A stretch of DNA of 54,015 bases from CALEAR01 sp035301485 (lineage in GTDB: Bacteria; Pseudomonadota; Gammaproteobacteria; Pseudomonadales; Alcanivoracaceae). The first letter of the stretch is position 1. Every line of letters starts with the position of its first letter. Location: contig DATGUF010000037.1 of assembly GCA_035301485.1 (NCBI GenBank), forward strand, positions 1 to 54,015, in the 5' to 3' direction. Below, one piece after another: positions 35,150-43,930 of the stretch. The notes under the pieces are model-generated. The model searched no databases and had not been told where the DNA came from. It saw only the letters and a list, made by a program, of their open reading frames with translations. A program made the translations under genes and the position numbers.

Positions 35150-36361
35150 ATGAGCAAAGACATCGCTCCGGAAGAGTTATCGCCTGCCACTGTTGCGTTG
35201 AGAACGGGCCAGTTGCGTACAGATGAAATGGCGCACTCAGAAACGTTGTTTTTAACTTCAAGCTTCGTTTATGAAAACGCCGCACAGGCCGCTGCCCGCT
35301 TCGACGGCAGTGATCCAGGTAATATCTATTCGCGTTTTTCTAATCCAACAGTGGCCGCTTTTGAAGAGCGCTTAGCAGCAATGGAAGGAGGAGAGCGTTG
35401 TGTTGCTTTTGCCTCTGGTATGGCAGCTATTACGGGCTTGTTCTTTGCCTTGATGGAAATGGGCGATCACGTGGTGAGCTCACGTAGTTTGTTTGGCACC
35501 ACGAATACCATTTTTAATCGCTATTTCAAGCGTTTTGGTTTGGAGAGCACCTTGGTAGATCTCGATGATCTAGATGCTTGGCGTGCGGCGATTAAACCAA
35601 ACACTAAATTTCTCTATTTGGAAACTCCTTCCAACCCACTTGCACAGGTCGGCGATATTCGTGCCTTAGCGGAGCTCGCCCATGAGCATGGTGCGAAATT
35701 AATTGTTGATAATTGTTTTTGCACGCCTGCTGTTCAAAAACCTTTAGCCCTAGGCGCTGATTTTGTGATTCATAGCGCTACAAAATATTTGGATGGCCAA
35801 GGGCGCTGTGTAGGTGGTGCAGTAGTGGGCAGAAAGGAAGATTTGAATGAGGTGTTTGCCTATTTACGTTCCTGTGGTGCCAGCTTAAGCCCGTTTAACG
35901 CTTGGGTGTTTTTAAAAGGGCTTGAAACTTTAAACATACGCATGCGTGCGCACTGTGAGAACGCGTTAGCGCTAGCGCAGTGGTTAGAGCAGCAGGAAGG
36001 CGTAGAAAAAGTTTATTACGCAGGCCTTGCTTCTCATCCAAATCATGCGCTAGCTGCTGAACAGCAAAATGGTTTTGGTGGTGTACTTTCATTTAGTGTG
36101 AAAAGCAAAGCAGGTGGTGTAGGGCGTGAGGAAGCTTGGGCTTTCATCGACGCCACGAAAATAGTTTCCATTACTGCTAACCTCGGTGATGCAAAAACAA
36201 CTATTACTCACCCAGGTTCCACCACCCATGGGCGCATAAGCCCCGAAGATAAAGCGAAAGCGGGTATCAGTGAAAACCTGATTCGTTTATCGGTGGGCCT
36301 TGAAGACATTAAAGACCTAAAAGCTGATATGGAGCGTGGCTTTGCAGCACTAGGTTATTAA
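35150..36361 (+). CDS. metZ: O-succinylhomoserine sulfhydrylase MetZ
   Basis: A 403-residue Cys/Met-metabolism PLP enzyme that makes homocysteine directly from O-succinylhomoserine and sulfide. The PLP lysine is Lys212 in HSATKYLDGQGR, preceded by the PLP-ring aspartate in LIVDNCF; YSRFSNPTVAAFEERLAAMEGGE is the phosphate-side motif. The CVGGAVVG and DGQGR patterns and the place after purF match MetZ of Pseudomonas rather than MetB. A strong terminator follows. Confidence 0.93.
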   Translation: MSKDIAPEELSPATVALRTGQLRTDEMAHSETLFLTSSFVYENAAQAAARFDGSDPGNIYSRFSNPTVAAFEERLAAMEGGERCVAFASGMAAITGLFFALMEMGDHVVSSRSLFGTTNTIFNRYFKRFGLESTLVDLDDLDAWRAAIKPNTKFLYLETPSNPLAQVGDIRALAELAHEHGAKLIVDNCFCTPAVQKPLALGADFVIHSATKYLDGQGRCVGGAVVGRKEDLNEVFAYLRSCGASLSPFNAWVFLKGLETLNIRMRAHCENALALAQWLEQQEGVEKVYYAGLASHPNHALAAEQQNGFGGVLSFSVKSKAGGVGREEAWAFIDATKIVSITANLGDAKTTITHPGSTTHGRISPEDKAKAGISENLIRLSVGLEDIKDLKADMERGFAALGY

Positions 36362-36386
36362 TATAATAGTGTGGTGAGTAACTAAA

Positions 36387-36411
36387 ATGCCGGGGTTACC
36401 CGGCATTTTTA
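36387..36411 (+). terminator. Intrinsic terminator after metZ
   Basis: ATGCCGGG at 36387-36394 and CCCGGCAT at 36399-36406 form a perfect eight-base stem with loop GTTA and then a T run. Confidence 0.88.
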
Positions 36412-36430
36412 TGTGGTAAGGACAACAATA

Positions 36431-37336
36431 ATGAAAACAGTCGCAGCATCACTAGCTAGCTTAAATAACATCCTAATAGGCAAAGAAGAGGTGGTTAAAC
36501 GCGCGGTGGCGTGTTTGTTGGCCGGCGGGCACTTGCTGATTGAAGACTTACCAGGCATGGGTAAAACCACTTTGGCCCATGCGCTTGCCAGAGTGTTTGG
36601 GCTTTCCTTTCAACGCATTCAATTTACTAGCGATATGCTGCCAGCCGATATTGTAGGAGTGTCTGTATTTAATGCTGAAAGCAGAGACTTTGAGTTTCGT
36701 GAAGGGCCTGTATTCACGCAAGTATTGCTAGCCGATGAAATAAACCGTGCAGCACCTAAAACACAGAGTGCACTGCTTGAAGCCATGGAAGAGCAACAAG
36801 TAACGGTGGATAGGCACACGCATCCTTTACCGCGGCCATTCTTTGTCATCGCAACGCAAAACCCCATGGAGCAGGGAGGCACTTTTCCACTGCCCGAATC
36901 GCAATTAGACCGCTTCCTTATGGCCATTAATATTGGCTACCCCCATGCGCAAGCTGAAAAAGCATTGTTAGCCAGCGGCGGCCGGCATGAACAGGAGCAA
37001 ACCATTGAAGCTGTGTTCACGGAAGCATCGTTACAAAACCTAATGCAACAAGTGCGTGCAGTGAAAGCCAGTGAGGTGCTCATTGATTACGTACAGCGGC
37101 TATTACATTTTACGCGGCACAGTTCTTATTTTACCTACGGCCTATCCCCGCGTGCCGGCTTAGGGTTGCTGCAGGCCGCACGGGCTTGGGCGTTTTTGGA
37201 AGGGCGAGACTACGTTGTCCCCGAGGATGTACAAGCTGTATTAGGCGCCGTGGTGACACACCGCTTAGTGAGAAGTAATACAGCGGATGGAGAAACGGCA
37301 CACCTTATCTTATCTTCCGTGCCTGTGGTGCCATGA
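36431..37336 (+). CDS. MoxR-type AAA+ ATPase of the MoxR-DUF58-TgpA module
   Basis: A 301-residue ATPase. Walker A is DLPGMGKT at residues 39-46, Walker B is VLLADEINRAAPKTQSALLEAMEE, and sensor 1 is FVIATQNPMEQGGTFPLPESQLDRF. This is the MRP/MoxR-proper branch, different from the ATPase at 15.2 kb. The family remodels partner complexes with DUF58/VWA-like proteins. AAGGA precedes the ATG at 36431 by eight bases; the open frame from GTG 36413 begins within the ribosome site region. The DUF58 gene overlaps its last four bases. Confidence 0.93.
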   Translation: MKTVAASLASLNNILIGKEEVVKRAVACLLAGGHLLIEDLPGMGKTTLAHALARVFGLSFQRIQFTSDMLPADIVGVSVFNAESRDFEFREGPVFTQVLLADEINRAAPKTQSALLEAMEEQQVTVDRHTHPLPRPFFVIATQNPMEQGGTFPLPESQLDRFLMAINIGYPHAQAEKALLASGGRHEQEQTIEAVFTEASLQNLMQQVRAVKASEVLIDYVQRLLHFTRHSSYFTYGLSPRAGLGLLQAARAWAFLEGRDYVVPEDVQAVLGAVVTHRLVRSNTADGETAHLILSSVPVVP

Positions 37337-38310
37337 AAGCCCTAGTGCAGCAAACCTATGCTAAATGGGTGGCATGGCGACTACCTACGGCGCGCTTACA
37401 ACATTTGCAGCAACGCTTAATCTTCATTGTGCCTAGCGCCTATGGTTTTTTATTTTTAGCAGTAGCAGCGGCTATTTTTCTAGCTGGCATTAACTACCAA
37501 AATAATTTGCTCTTAGGGCTTTCTTTTTATCTTGCGAGTCAGTTTTTAGTAGTGATGTTTGCTACTTATCGTAATTTGACGGGCCTGACAGTGGAAGCCG
37601 AGCGCATGTTGCCCAATTTTATGTCTCAACACGGGCAATTACGTTTTCGTTTACAAGCACGCCCTAAAAGCCGGCAGGTGGCTTTGTGGGTGAGTTGGCG
37701 ACGTGGTAGCCAACGCGAAGCTGTGTCTTTGCGCCCCAACGAAGAGAAGTATGTTGCACTACCTTTATTTTTATCCCAACGAGGTTGGAATAAACCGCCG
37801 CGCCTGTGTATTGAAACACGCTATCCTTTGGGTTTATTTAGGGCGTGGAGCCATCTAGATATGGCGCACAGTTGCTTGGCGTGGCCAACTCCTATTGACA
37901 CCACAGAGGCGCCATTTAAGGGTGCAACCGGTAACACTGAACAAACACAGCAGTGGCAGTTAGGCGACGAAGATTTTCAAGGGCTACGTGAATATGTAGA
38001 CAGTGATTCCCCCACCTTAGTGGACTGGAAAAGCTATGCGCGTGGGCGTGGTTTATATGTAAAAGAATTCAGTTCTCCAGTGGCAAGCACAGAATGGCTT
38101 GATTGGTACAGTTTCACGACAGGTAACACTGAACTTAAACTGAGCAAGTTGTGCTATTGGGTACTGCTGCGTGAAAAGCAACAACAACCTTATGGGTTGC
38201 GCTTACCTGGTTTTTCTTTACCGCCAGGACTAGGTGAAGAACACAAGCAACAGGCCCTCAATGCACTAGCTCTATTTGAGAGAGGAGGCCAGCATGAGCA
38301 GAGTGTATGA
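37333..38310 (+). CDS. DUF58 domain membrane protein
   Basis: A 325-residue protein. Two helices lie near residues 33-75 (FIVPSAYGFLFLAVAAAIFLAG and LLGLSFYLASQFLVVMFA), and the DUF58 core is C-terminal with GDEDFQGLREYVDSDSPT and WKSYARGRGLYVKEF. DUF58 is related to VWA domains and is coded with MoxR and transglutaminase genes in many bacteria; function is not established. It overlaps the MoxR gene by four bases and the transglutaminase gene by 17, indicating translational coupling. Confidence 0.9.
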   Translation: MKALVQQTYAKWVAWRLPTARLQHLQQRLIFIVPSAYGFLFLAVAAAIFLAGINYQNNLLLGLSFYLASQFLVVMFATYRNLTGLTVEAERMLPNFMSQHGQLRFRLQARPKSRQVALWVSWRRGSQREAVSLRPNEEKYVALPLFLSQRGWNKPPRLCIETRYPLGLFRAWSHLDMAHSCLAWPTPIDTTEAPFKGATGNTEQTQQWQLGDEDFQGLREYVDSDSPTLVDWKSYARGRGLYVKEFSSPVASTEWLDWYSFTTGNTELKLSKLCYWVLLREKQQQPYGLRLPGFSLPPGLGEEHKQQALNALALFERGGQHEQSV

Positions 38311-40327
38311 CCAAGTGCCGCGGCACAGTTTTTATTGGTTGCTCTGCGCAGTATTGCTCGCGGCTCTGCCCCATTTGCTTGCTAGCGGTGTGTGGCTACG
38401 GGTTTTGCTTGTGGCAGTGCTTGGCTACCGTTGGTGGATACATATAGGTCGCGGCCATATGTTGAATAAATGGTGGCGTACCTTGTTGTTGCTTGGTGCT
38501 CTGGTTGGGGTGAGCTATGAGCACGGCAATATTTTTGGCGTAGAACCTAGCACGCAGCTATTAGTAGCTGCGTTCTTGTTGAAAACGTTAGAAATGTATC
38601 GTCTTCGTGATGCTTATGTGTTGTTAATACTCGGTTATTTCGTCGCTGCCACTACATTTTTGTTTTATCAGGGCCCGCTAGCGGCTCTTTATGTTTTGTT
38701 AGTGCTTTGGTTGCTGACAGCGGCGTTGGTGGGTATCAATGTGCCCACAAGAAACTGGCCAGCTAAACATCATGGCCGCATTAGCGGGTTGATTATGCTG
38801 TTGGGGCTGCCCGTGATGCTTATGCTGTTTGTGCTGGTGCCACGCTTCGGCCCATTGTGGGCTATTCCTTCGCCCACAGGCCAGGCTAAAACAGGTATGT
38901 CTGCCACCATGCGTTTAGGGGATATTAGCGCTTTAAGCGAATCCACTGAGCTAGCATTTAGGGTGGAGTTTTTTACTACGCCCCCCACGCAACAGGAACT
39001 GTACTGGCGCGGCTTAATACTCAGTGAATTTGATGGGCGCACTTGGTCGGTGGGGCAAAGCGAACTCACTTATTACCCCTCTCAGCATGTAATGCCAGAA
39101 TGGTGGCGCACGCTCCAGCAAACGCGGGCAGAAGGATACGAGTATCGTGTGCTGCTAGAAAGTACAGGTGAAACATGGTTGTATGCTTTGTCACACTCCA
39201 TTACCGACACACAGCACATTGGTGTTAGCGAAGCTGGTATTCTGACGGCACGCCAGCCTCTGTACGAACGGTTTAATTATCATGTTCGCAGTTACCCAGA
39301 AGCCCCCATACTGGGCAGCTTAAACGAGCGAGATCGTGCTCGTTATTTGCGTCTCCCGCCCGTTACTGAACCAAAAACCAGGGCGTTAGCCCAGCAGCTA
39401 AGGGAGCAACACTATGCGGATGCGGCATTTGTGGCGGCAGCACTGCAATGGTACACAGACGCTGAGTTCACCTACACCCATCAACCACCAACATTAGGCA
39501 AGCATGCCAATGATGAATTCTTGTTTGGCGAGCGGCGTGGTTTTTGCGAACATTTCGCTTCTTCTTTTGCCTTCTTAATGCGCGCAGGCGGTGTGCCTGC
39601 ACGCGTAGTAGTGGGCTATCAGGGAGGCGAGTGGAACCCGCGCAGCCAACATCTGAGTGTTTATCAGTATCAAGCTCATGCTTGGGTGGAAGTGTGGCTA
39701 GCAAACCGTGGCTGGATGCGTGTTGACCCCACTGCCACGGTGGCTCCTCATCGCGTTGAGCAAGAACGCACAGCAGCGGCTTCAAGCAGCAGTGCAGCGC
39801 GAACGCTGTGGTATGGCAACCGTTGGGTGAATGCTTTACGTAAACAACTAGATTGGATGGAGTTTAGCTGGCAACGTTGGGTGCTTAATTATAATGAAGA
39901 GGCGCAAAGCAAATGGCTGCGCCAGTGGTTTGGTGATGTTTCGCCCGCCAAGCTAGGCGTGTTTATGTTGCTTTTTGGGGCTGTGCTGATGTTGCCCGTT
40001 ATTATTTGGGCCCTACTTGCAGATAAAAAAGCTCCCGCGTCACCTTTGCAGCGAGAGTTTCACTGGTTGCGAGGAATTATTGCTAAACGTGGTGGTGCTT
40101 CTTTGGCTGAAAGCAAACATTGGTCTGCCCAGCAATTAGCAGAACACGGGCGAACATGCTGGCCAGGTTATGACAACCACTTTAAACATTGGGCTGAGGA
40201 GATGGATGCAGCGCTATACGGGGGTGCAGAACAAGAGCAAACCCTTTTACGTTTAAAGCGCCTCAAGGTTCATTTTAAAAAGTTACCACGGCAAAGAGGA
40301 AACAATGCAAAGAGCGATGCCTTATAG
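38294..40327 (+). CDS. tgpA: TgpA-like transglutaminase-domain membrane protein
   Basis: A 677-residue inner-membrane protein of the TgpA type. About six hydrophobic segments fill residues 10-190, followed by a periplasmic transglutaminase-like domain with an apparent triad of Cys418 (GFCEHFASSFAFLMRAGGVPAR), His462 (HAWVEVW) and Asp478 (RVDPTA), one more helix near 550-570 and a cytoplasmic C-terminal domain. In Pseudomonas aeruginosa TgpA is essential, but its substrate is unknown. GAGGAGG precedes the ATG at 38294; a longer frame from 38276 lacks its own site. It closes the MoxR-DUF58-TgpA operon. Confidence 0.92.
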   Translation: MSRVYDQVPRHSFYWLLCAVLLAALPHLLASGVWLRVLLVAVLGYRWWIHIGRGHMLNKWWRTLLLLGALVGVSYEHGNIFGVEPSTQLLVAAFLLKTLEMYRLRDAYVLLILGYFVAATTFLFYQGPLAALYVLLVLWLLTAALVGINVPTRNWPAKHHGRISGLIMLLGLPVMLMLFVLVPRFGPLWAIPSPTGQAKTGMSATMRLGDISALSESTELAFRVEFFTTPPTQQELYWRGLILSEFDGRTWSVGQSELTYYPSQHVMPEWWRTLQQTRAEGYEYRVLLESTGETWLYALSHSITDTQHIGVSEAGILTARQPLYERFNYHVRSYPEAPILGSLNERDRARYLRLPPVTEPKTRALAQQLREQHYADAAFVAAALQWYTDAEFTYTHQPPTLGKHANDEFLFGERRGFCEHFASSFAFLMRAGGVPARVVVGYQGGEWNPRSQHLSVYQYQAHAWVEVWLANRGWMRVDPTATVAPHRVEQERTAAASSSSAARTLWYGNRWVNALRKQLDWMEFSWQRWVLNYNEEAQSKWLRQWFGDVSPAKLGVFMLLFGAVLMLPVIIWALLADKKAPASPLQREFHWLRGIIAKRGGASLAESKHWSAQQLAEHGRTCWPGYDNHFKHWAEEMDAALYGGAEQEQTLLRLKRLKVHFKKLPRQRGNNAKSDAL

Positions 40328-40411
40328 ATAGTCAAGGCCACATTTTCCTTAGTGTGCTGTCTGTAAAAACGCAAAAGCAGTGTAAAAAAACAAGAAGTGG
40401 CTTTTACAATA

Positions 40412-40439
40412 TTGCGTTAGTACGCATTGTGCCTATATT
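40412..40439 (+). promoter_or_regulatory. Candidate sigma-70 promoter upstream of the acyl-CoA-binding protein gene
   Basis: TTGCGT at 40412-40417 and TATATT at 40434-40439 with 16 bases between. It would give a leader of about 165 bases that contains the stem-loop at 40528-40576. Confidence 0.35.
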
Positions 40440-40527
40440 AGTAACAGTGCTAGATCATTAACTTAGCCATGCAACCGCCTGGTGATTGATCCGCGCGGAG
40501 TATGACGATAAAAATAATTTAACTTCA

Positions 40528-40576
40528 CCCATTGGCATGCTGCTAACGCTAGCATCAGCGTGTAGCTGTGAATGGG
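40528..40576 (+). other. Predicted stem-loop in the leader of the acyl-CoA-binding protein gene
   Basis: CCCATT at 40528-40533 pairs with AATGGG at 40571-40576, and inside GCTAACGCT at 40542-40550 pairs with AGCGTGTAGC at 40557-40566 with one bulged G. It ends 37 bases before the start codon. It could stabilise the mRNA or be regulatory; I recognise no riboswitch class. Confidence 0.35.
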
Positions 40577-40613
40577 CATAAGCATGTTGAATAACGATAA
40601 CTAGGAGTGACAC

Positions 40614-40868
40614 ATGAGCGAATTTACCCAAGCGCAACAGGACGTTAAAACGCTAACTAAACGCCCAAGCAACGATGATATGCTGTTTTTATATGCACAT
40701 TTCAAGCAGGGTACAGAGGGTGATGTTTCTGGCAAACGCCCTGGCATGATGGATATGGTTGGCCGCGCTAAGTACGACGCTTGGGCGAAACTAAAAGGCA
40801 CCTCTGCAGATGCAGCGCAAGCGAAGTACGTTGAAAAAGTACAAGCATTGTTAGCAACGCACAAGTAA
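40614..40868 (+). CDS. Acyl-CoA-binding protein (ACBP)
   Basis: An 84-residue cytoplasmic protein with the complete ACBP four-helix pattern: FTQAQQDVKTLTKRPSNDDMLFLYAHFKQGTEGDV, then GKRPGMMDMVGRAKYDAWAKLKGTS and YVEKVQALLA. The Tyr and Lys residues that bind the CoA phosphate and acyl chain (YAHFKQ, KYDAW) are kept. ACBPs bind long-chain acyl-CoA and are ubiquitous in eukaryotes but patchy in bacteria. AGGAG precedes the ATG. It has its own terminator, and a thioesterase gene follows. Confidence 0.94.
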   Translation: MSEFTQAQQDVKTLTKRPSNDDMLFLYAHFKQGTEGDVSGKRPGMMDMVGRAKYDAWAKLKGTSADAAQAKYVEKVQALLATHK

Positions 40869-40887
40869 AATTTAAACAATGAAATTG

Positions 40888-40909
40888 GCCCCATTTTGGG
40901 GCCTTTTTC
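40888..40909 (+). terminator. Intrinsic terminator after the acyl-CoA-binding protein gene
   Basis: GGCCCC at 40888-40893 and GGGGCC at 40899-40904 with a five-base loop, then TTTTT. Confidence 0.85.
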
Positions 40910-40946
40910 ATGTGTATTATTCATCAATAATAATAAGGCAATGCAA

Positions 40947-41717
40947 ATGCAATATTCTGATGTAATGGCAGAGGTAGATGCAGGGAAATACGTTATTCCC
41001 GCCGGCTGGACACAAGGCCGAGCCTGTTTCGGTGGTTTAATAGCCGCCATTATGTACCGACGCTTGCAAGCCCTAGTGCCGGATCGTCCGCCTCGTTCTC
41101 TGTTCGTTTCATTTGTAGGCCCAGTGGCTGCTGGAGATATCGAGCTTAATGCCGAGGTGCTGCGTACCGGTGGTTCGGTGACACAGGCAGAATGCAAAAT
41201 AATACAAGATGGTGAAGTGGTGGCGGTGATGCAAGCCGCTTTTGGTTTGCCGCGCGAATCACGTATTCGAGTAGCAGGCCCTAAAGCTCCAGATATGAAA
41301 CCTTTGGAGAAGGCATTTAAGTTGCCATTTGTTGAGGGCATATCGCCTGAGTTTCTACGCTTTTTTGAATTGCGTTGGGCTACTAAGCCTTTGCCTTTCT
41401 CAAAAAGTAAAGAAGGCTATTTAGGTGGTTGGATACGTTTTCGTGAAAAAACCAACATTGACCATAGTGCGATGCTTGCTTTAATTGATGCTTGGGCACC
41501 TGCGGTGATGCCCATGTACCGAGGCCCGGCGCCAAGCAGCAGCCTTACCTGGACAATCGAGTTTGTGCAGAACGATTGGGTGGATAACGATTGGTGGCAA
41601 TTCCATGCTGAAACAGAGCATGCGGCAGATGGTTATTGTGTCACCCAAGGCCAAATTTGGACGGAGCAGGGTGAATTGATTGCGCTAACACGCCAAACGG
41701 TGACAATTTACGCATAG
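40947..41717 (+). CDS. Acyl-CoA thioesterase, double-hotdog (TesB-like) family
   Basis: A 256-residue protein with two hotdog domains. The first opens YVIPAGWTQGRACFGGLIAAIMYRRL, a typical thioesterase helix motif, and the second shows GGWIRFREKTNIDHSAMLALIDAWAPAV with an acidic residue (Asp) and LTWTIEFVQ. It should hydrolyse acyl-CoA; chain length cannot be read from sequence. AAGG lies eight bases before the ATG at 40947, the better of two close ATGs (40941 is the other). It follows the ACBP gene, suggesting shared work on acyl-CoA pools. Confidence 0.85.
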   Translation: MQYSDVMAEVDAGKYVIPAGWTQGRACFGGLIAAIMYRRLQALVPDRPPRSLFVSFVGPVAAGDIELNAEVLRTGGSVTQAECKIIQDGEVVAVMQAAFGLPRESRIRVAGPKAPDMKPLEKAFKLPFVEGISPEFLRFFELRWATKPLPFSKSKEGYLGGWIRFREKTNIDHSAMLALIDAWAPAVMPMYRGPAPSSSLTWTIEFVQNDWVDNDWWQFHAETEHAADGYCVTQGQIWTEQGELIALTRQTVTIYA

Positions 41718-41725
41718 AGCAAGGT

Positions 41726-41748
41726 AGGCATCACAGGGAGTGATGCCT
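41726..41748. terminator. Hairpin between convergent thioesterase and merR genes
   Basis: AGGCATCAC at 41726-41734 and GTGATGCCT at 41740-41748 form a perfect nine-base stem with loop AGGGA. There is no T tract on either side, but the place between convergent stops suggests termination. Confidence 0.5.
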
Positions 41749-42599
41749 TAATGGTGTTCTGATTCGTCAAATTCATCGATCATATTGGTGAGTCGGTTCA
41801 CCAAGATGTCATTGATTGATCTGTCTAAAACACGTGCAAGTTCTGCACTAACAATCATATCGGCGATGGGGCGTACACGTTGCACAAAATCGGCGATTTC
41901 GTTCACTTCTTTTCCGATAGGTAATCCGTCACCGTATTTTTTATCTAGTAATTCTTCTTCGATAAGCTCTACAAAGCCATTGGCAATAAGCTTAACTTCT
42001 GTGCGAACTCGGCTTACTTGATGCAACAGTTCGGCCAAGGGGATGCCTGCTGCCACGAGTTCGCGGCCTGCATTAAGAATGCGTGGGCTAGGTACACGAA
42101 TACGATCACCTTCCGGGATGATATAGCCCAACTCAACAGCTTCGAGTAATACTTCTTGTGTGAGATGGTCACCAAAGCTGTCTAATAGCTCATCGTAGCT
42201 AATGTAAGAGGGCGCTTCGTCACTCCATGGGCTAGTAACTACTACCTCAAGGCCAAGAATATCGTTAAGATCACGGCCTTCTTCCCAGGCGGTGAGTAAA
42301 TCACGGATATTTGCCAGTGTGTAACCGCGCTTGAGTAGCTGCCCAATAATGCGCAAGCGTGCAAGGTGTACATCTGAGTAAATACCAGAGCGGCCGCGAC
42401 GTTCTGGTGGCGGCAGTAGGCCCCTATCTTGATAGGCGCGAACATTACGTACTGTTGTATCTGCGGTGCGCGCCAGTTCATCAATAGTGAACTCACGCAC
42501 TTCACTGGAGATTTCAGCCACAGTTTCCTGGGCTCTTGTGCCGGCGAGTTTACGTAATGTTTGAAAAATAGATTTGGGTGTTAAAGGTGTCGTTTTCAT
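41748..42599 (-). CDS. MerR-family transcriptional regulator
   Basis: A 283-residue regulator. The MerR DNA-binding domain spans about residues 35-105 (FTIDELARTADTTVRNVRAYQDRGLLPPPERRGRSGIYSDVHLARLRII). The rest, about 175 residues, has no metal-binding cysteines and ends with long helices, so it is not a metal sensor; the ligand is unknown. I use the ATG at 42599 (MKTTPL); a TTG at 42620 is open but unlikely. No good ribosome site is seen for either. It is divergent from rlmG and convergent with the thioesterase gene; its target may be itself or a fatty acid gene, but this is a guess. Confidence 0.88.
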   Translation of the reverse strand: MKTTPLTPKSIFQTLRKLAGTRAQETVAEISSEVREFTIDELARTADTTVRNVRAYQDRGLLPPPERRGRSGIYSDVHLARLRIIGQLLKRGYTLANIRDLLTAWEEGRDLNDILGLEVVVTSPWSDEAPSYISYDELLDSFGDHLTQEVLLEAVELGYIIPEGDRIRVPSPRILNAGRELVAAGIPLAELLHQVSRVRTEVKLIANGFVELIEEELLDKKYGDGLPIGKEVNEIADFVQRVRPIADMIVSAELARVLDRSINDILVNRLTNMIDEFDESEHH

Positions 42600-42767
42600 G
42601 TTGACAGATAGTAATGGCAAAGTAATAAATTCTCCAGTGCACAGGTCTATGTTTTAGCTTTATTTGCAATAAACACCGATGCTAGGCATTGCTGCTGCGA
42701 CACTCTCGCTGCGGCGCTCCAATGTTGGCATAATGGGCCACTTGCTAATCAACAGGAAAATGAGCCA

Positions 42768-43883
42768 ATGGCAGAAGTGTTGTTAAACGAAAATGATCTA
42801 ACGCTCACTTTGTATCGCTACCCGCGAAGAAGAAATGAAACATTACGTGCGTGGGACGGTGTGGACCGTTATTTCATACATGAACGCCTAGGCCAGCACA
42901 GCGAGCCTTTGTTGGTGGTAAATGATGATTATGCGGCGTTGGCGCTAGCAGCTGGCGAGGGAACGCATAATTGGAATGATTCATGGCTGGCGTACCACAA
43001 CTGGCAAGAAAATGGCCGCGTCAACCAACAAGCCACACATAATGATTATTGGCATTGGCCTTTTGATGATTTGCCCGCTGTGGCAGAAGTGTGGTTGAAA
43101 GTGCCAAAAGAAATGGCCCTGTTAACGTTGCAGCTGCATCGTCTTACCAGTGAATTACCTGCCGGTGTGCCTATCTATTTGGCCTGGTTAGATAAACACA
43201 TTCCTGCTCGTTTGGTTGAGTTGGCTAATGCCTATCTTGTTGATGTGCAATTGCTTAAAGGACGGTTTAAAGCGCATGGGCTAGTGGGTTTTAGCCGCGG
43301 CGAAGCGCCTGAACCATTACCGTATCCCACTGAAGTTAAAGTACCGCAATTACCACAGCCACTTTTGTGCCATGCTGGTGTGTTTGCACAGCATCAATTG
43401 GATATTGGTAGCCGTTTTTTGTTAGAGCATCTGCCTGCCAAACGTAAAGGCGTTATTGTTGATTTGGCGTGCGGTAATGGTGTGTTGGGGCTAGTGGCTG
43501 CACAACAAAACCCTGCTGCAGATTTATGCTTCGCAGATGAATCTTGGCTAGCGGTACAAAGCGCGCAAGAAAATTGGCAACGTTTGTTTCCGCAACGTGC
43601 TGCGCAATTTATACACGGCAATGGTTTGGTGGGCTGGCAAGGAGAGGCACAATTAATACTATTGAATCCGCCTTTCCATACGGGGCACACCATTGATGGC
43701 AAAATAGCAGGTGCGTTGTTCCGCCAAGCAGCGCATAAATTAAGCTCTGACGGTGAGTGTTGGGTGGTGGGTAATAGGCATTTAGGTTATGAAAAATTGC
43801 TAAAGCGACACTTCGCGTCCGTCAAGCAAGTGGGTGAACATCCAAAATTTGTTTTATTCTGTGCGTCGCTTCCAAAAAAATGA
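42768..43883 (+). CDS. rlmG: 23S rRNA m2G1835 methyltransferase RlmG-like
   Basis: A 371-residue two-domain methyltransferase. The N-terminal half is a degenerate methyltransferase fold, and the C-terminal half has the S-adenosylmethionine site DLACGNGVLGL, the acidic loop FADES and the catalytic NPPFHTGHTIDGKIAGALFRQA motif, then WVVGNRHLGYEKLLKRHF. The closing NRHLGYEKLLK pattern matches RlmG more than RsmC. It would methylate N2 of G1835 of 23S rRNA. The nearest Shine-Dalgarno (AGGA) is about 11 bases upstream of the ATG. Confidence 0.87.
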   Translation: MAEVLLNENDLTLTLYRYPRRRNETLRAWDGVDRYFIHERLGQHSEPLLVVNDDYAALALAAGEGTHNWNDSWLAYHNWQENGRVNQQATHNDYWHWPFDDLPAVAEVWLKVPKEMALLTLQLHRLTSELPAGVPIYLAWLDKHIPARLVELANAYLVDVQLLKGRFKAHGLVGFSRGEAPEPLPYPTEVKVPQLPQPLLCHAGVFAQHQLDIGSRFLLEHLPAKRKGVIVDLACGNGVLGLVAAQQNPAADLCFADESWLAVQSAQENWQRLFPQRAAQFIHGNGLVGWQGEAQLILLNPPFHTGHTIDGKIAGALFRQAAHKLSSDGECWVVGNRHLGYEKLLKRHFASVKQVGEHPKFVLFCASLPKK

Positions 43884-43930
43884 TTGACGCACCAACACGT
43901 ATTTGTGATTGCTACTAAGAGGTTACAGTT

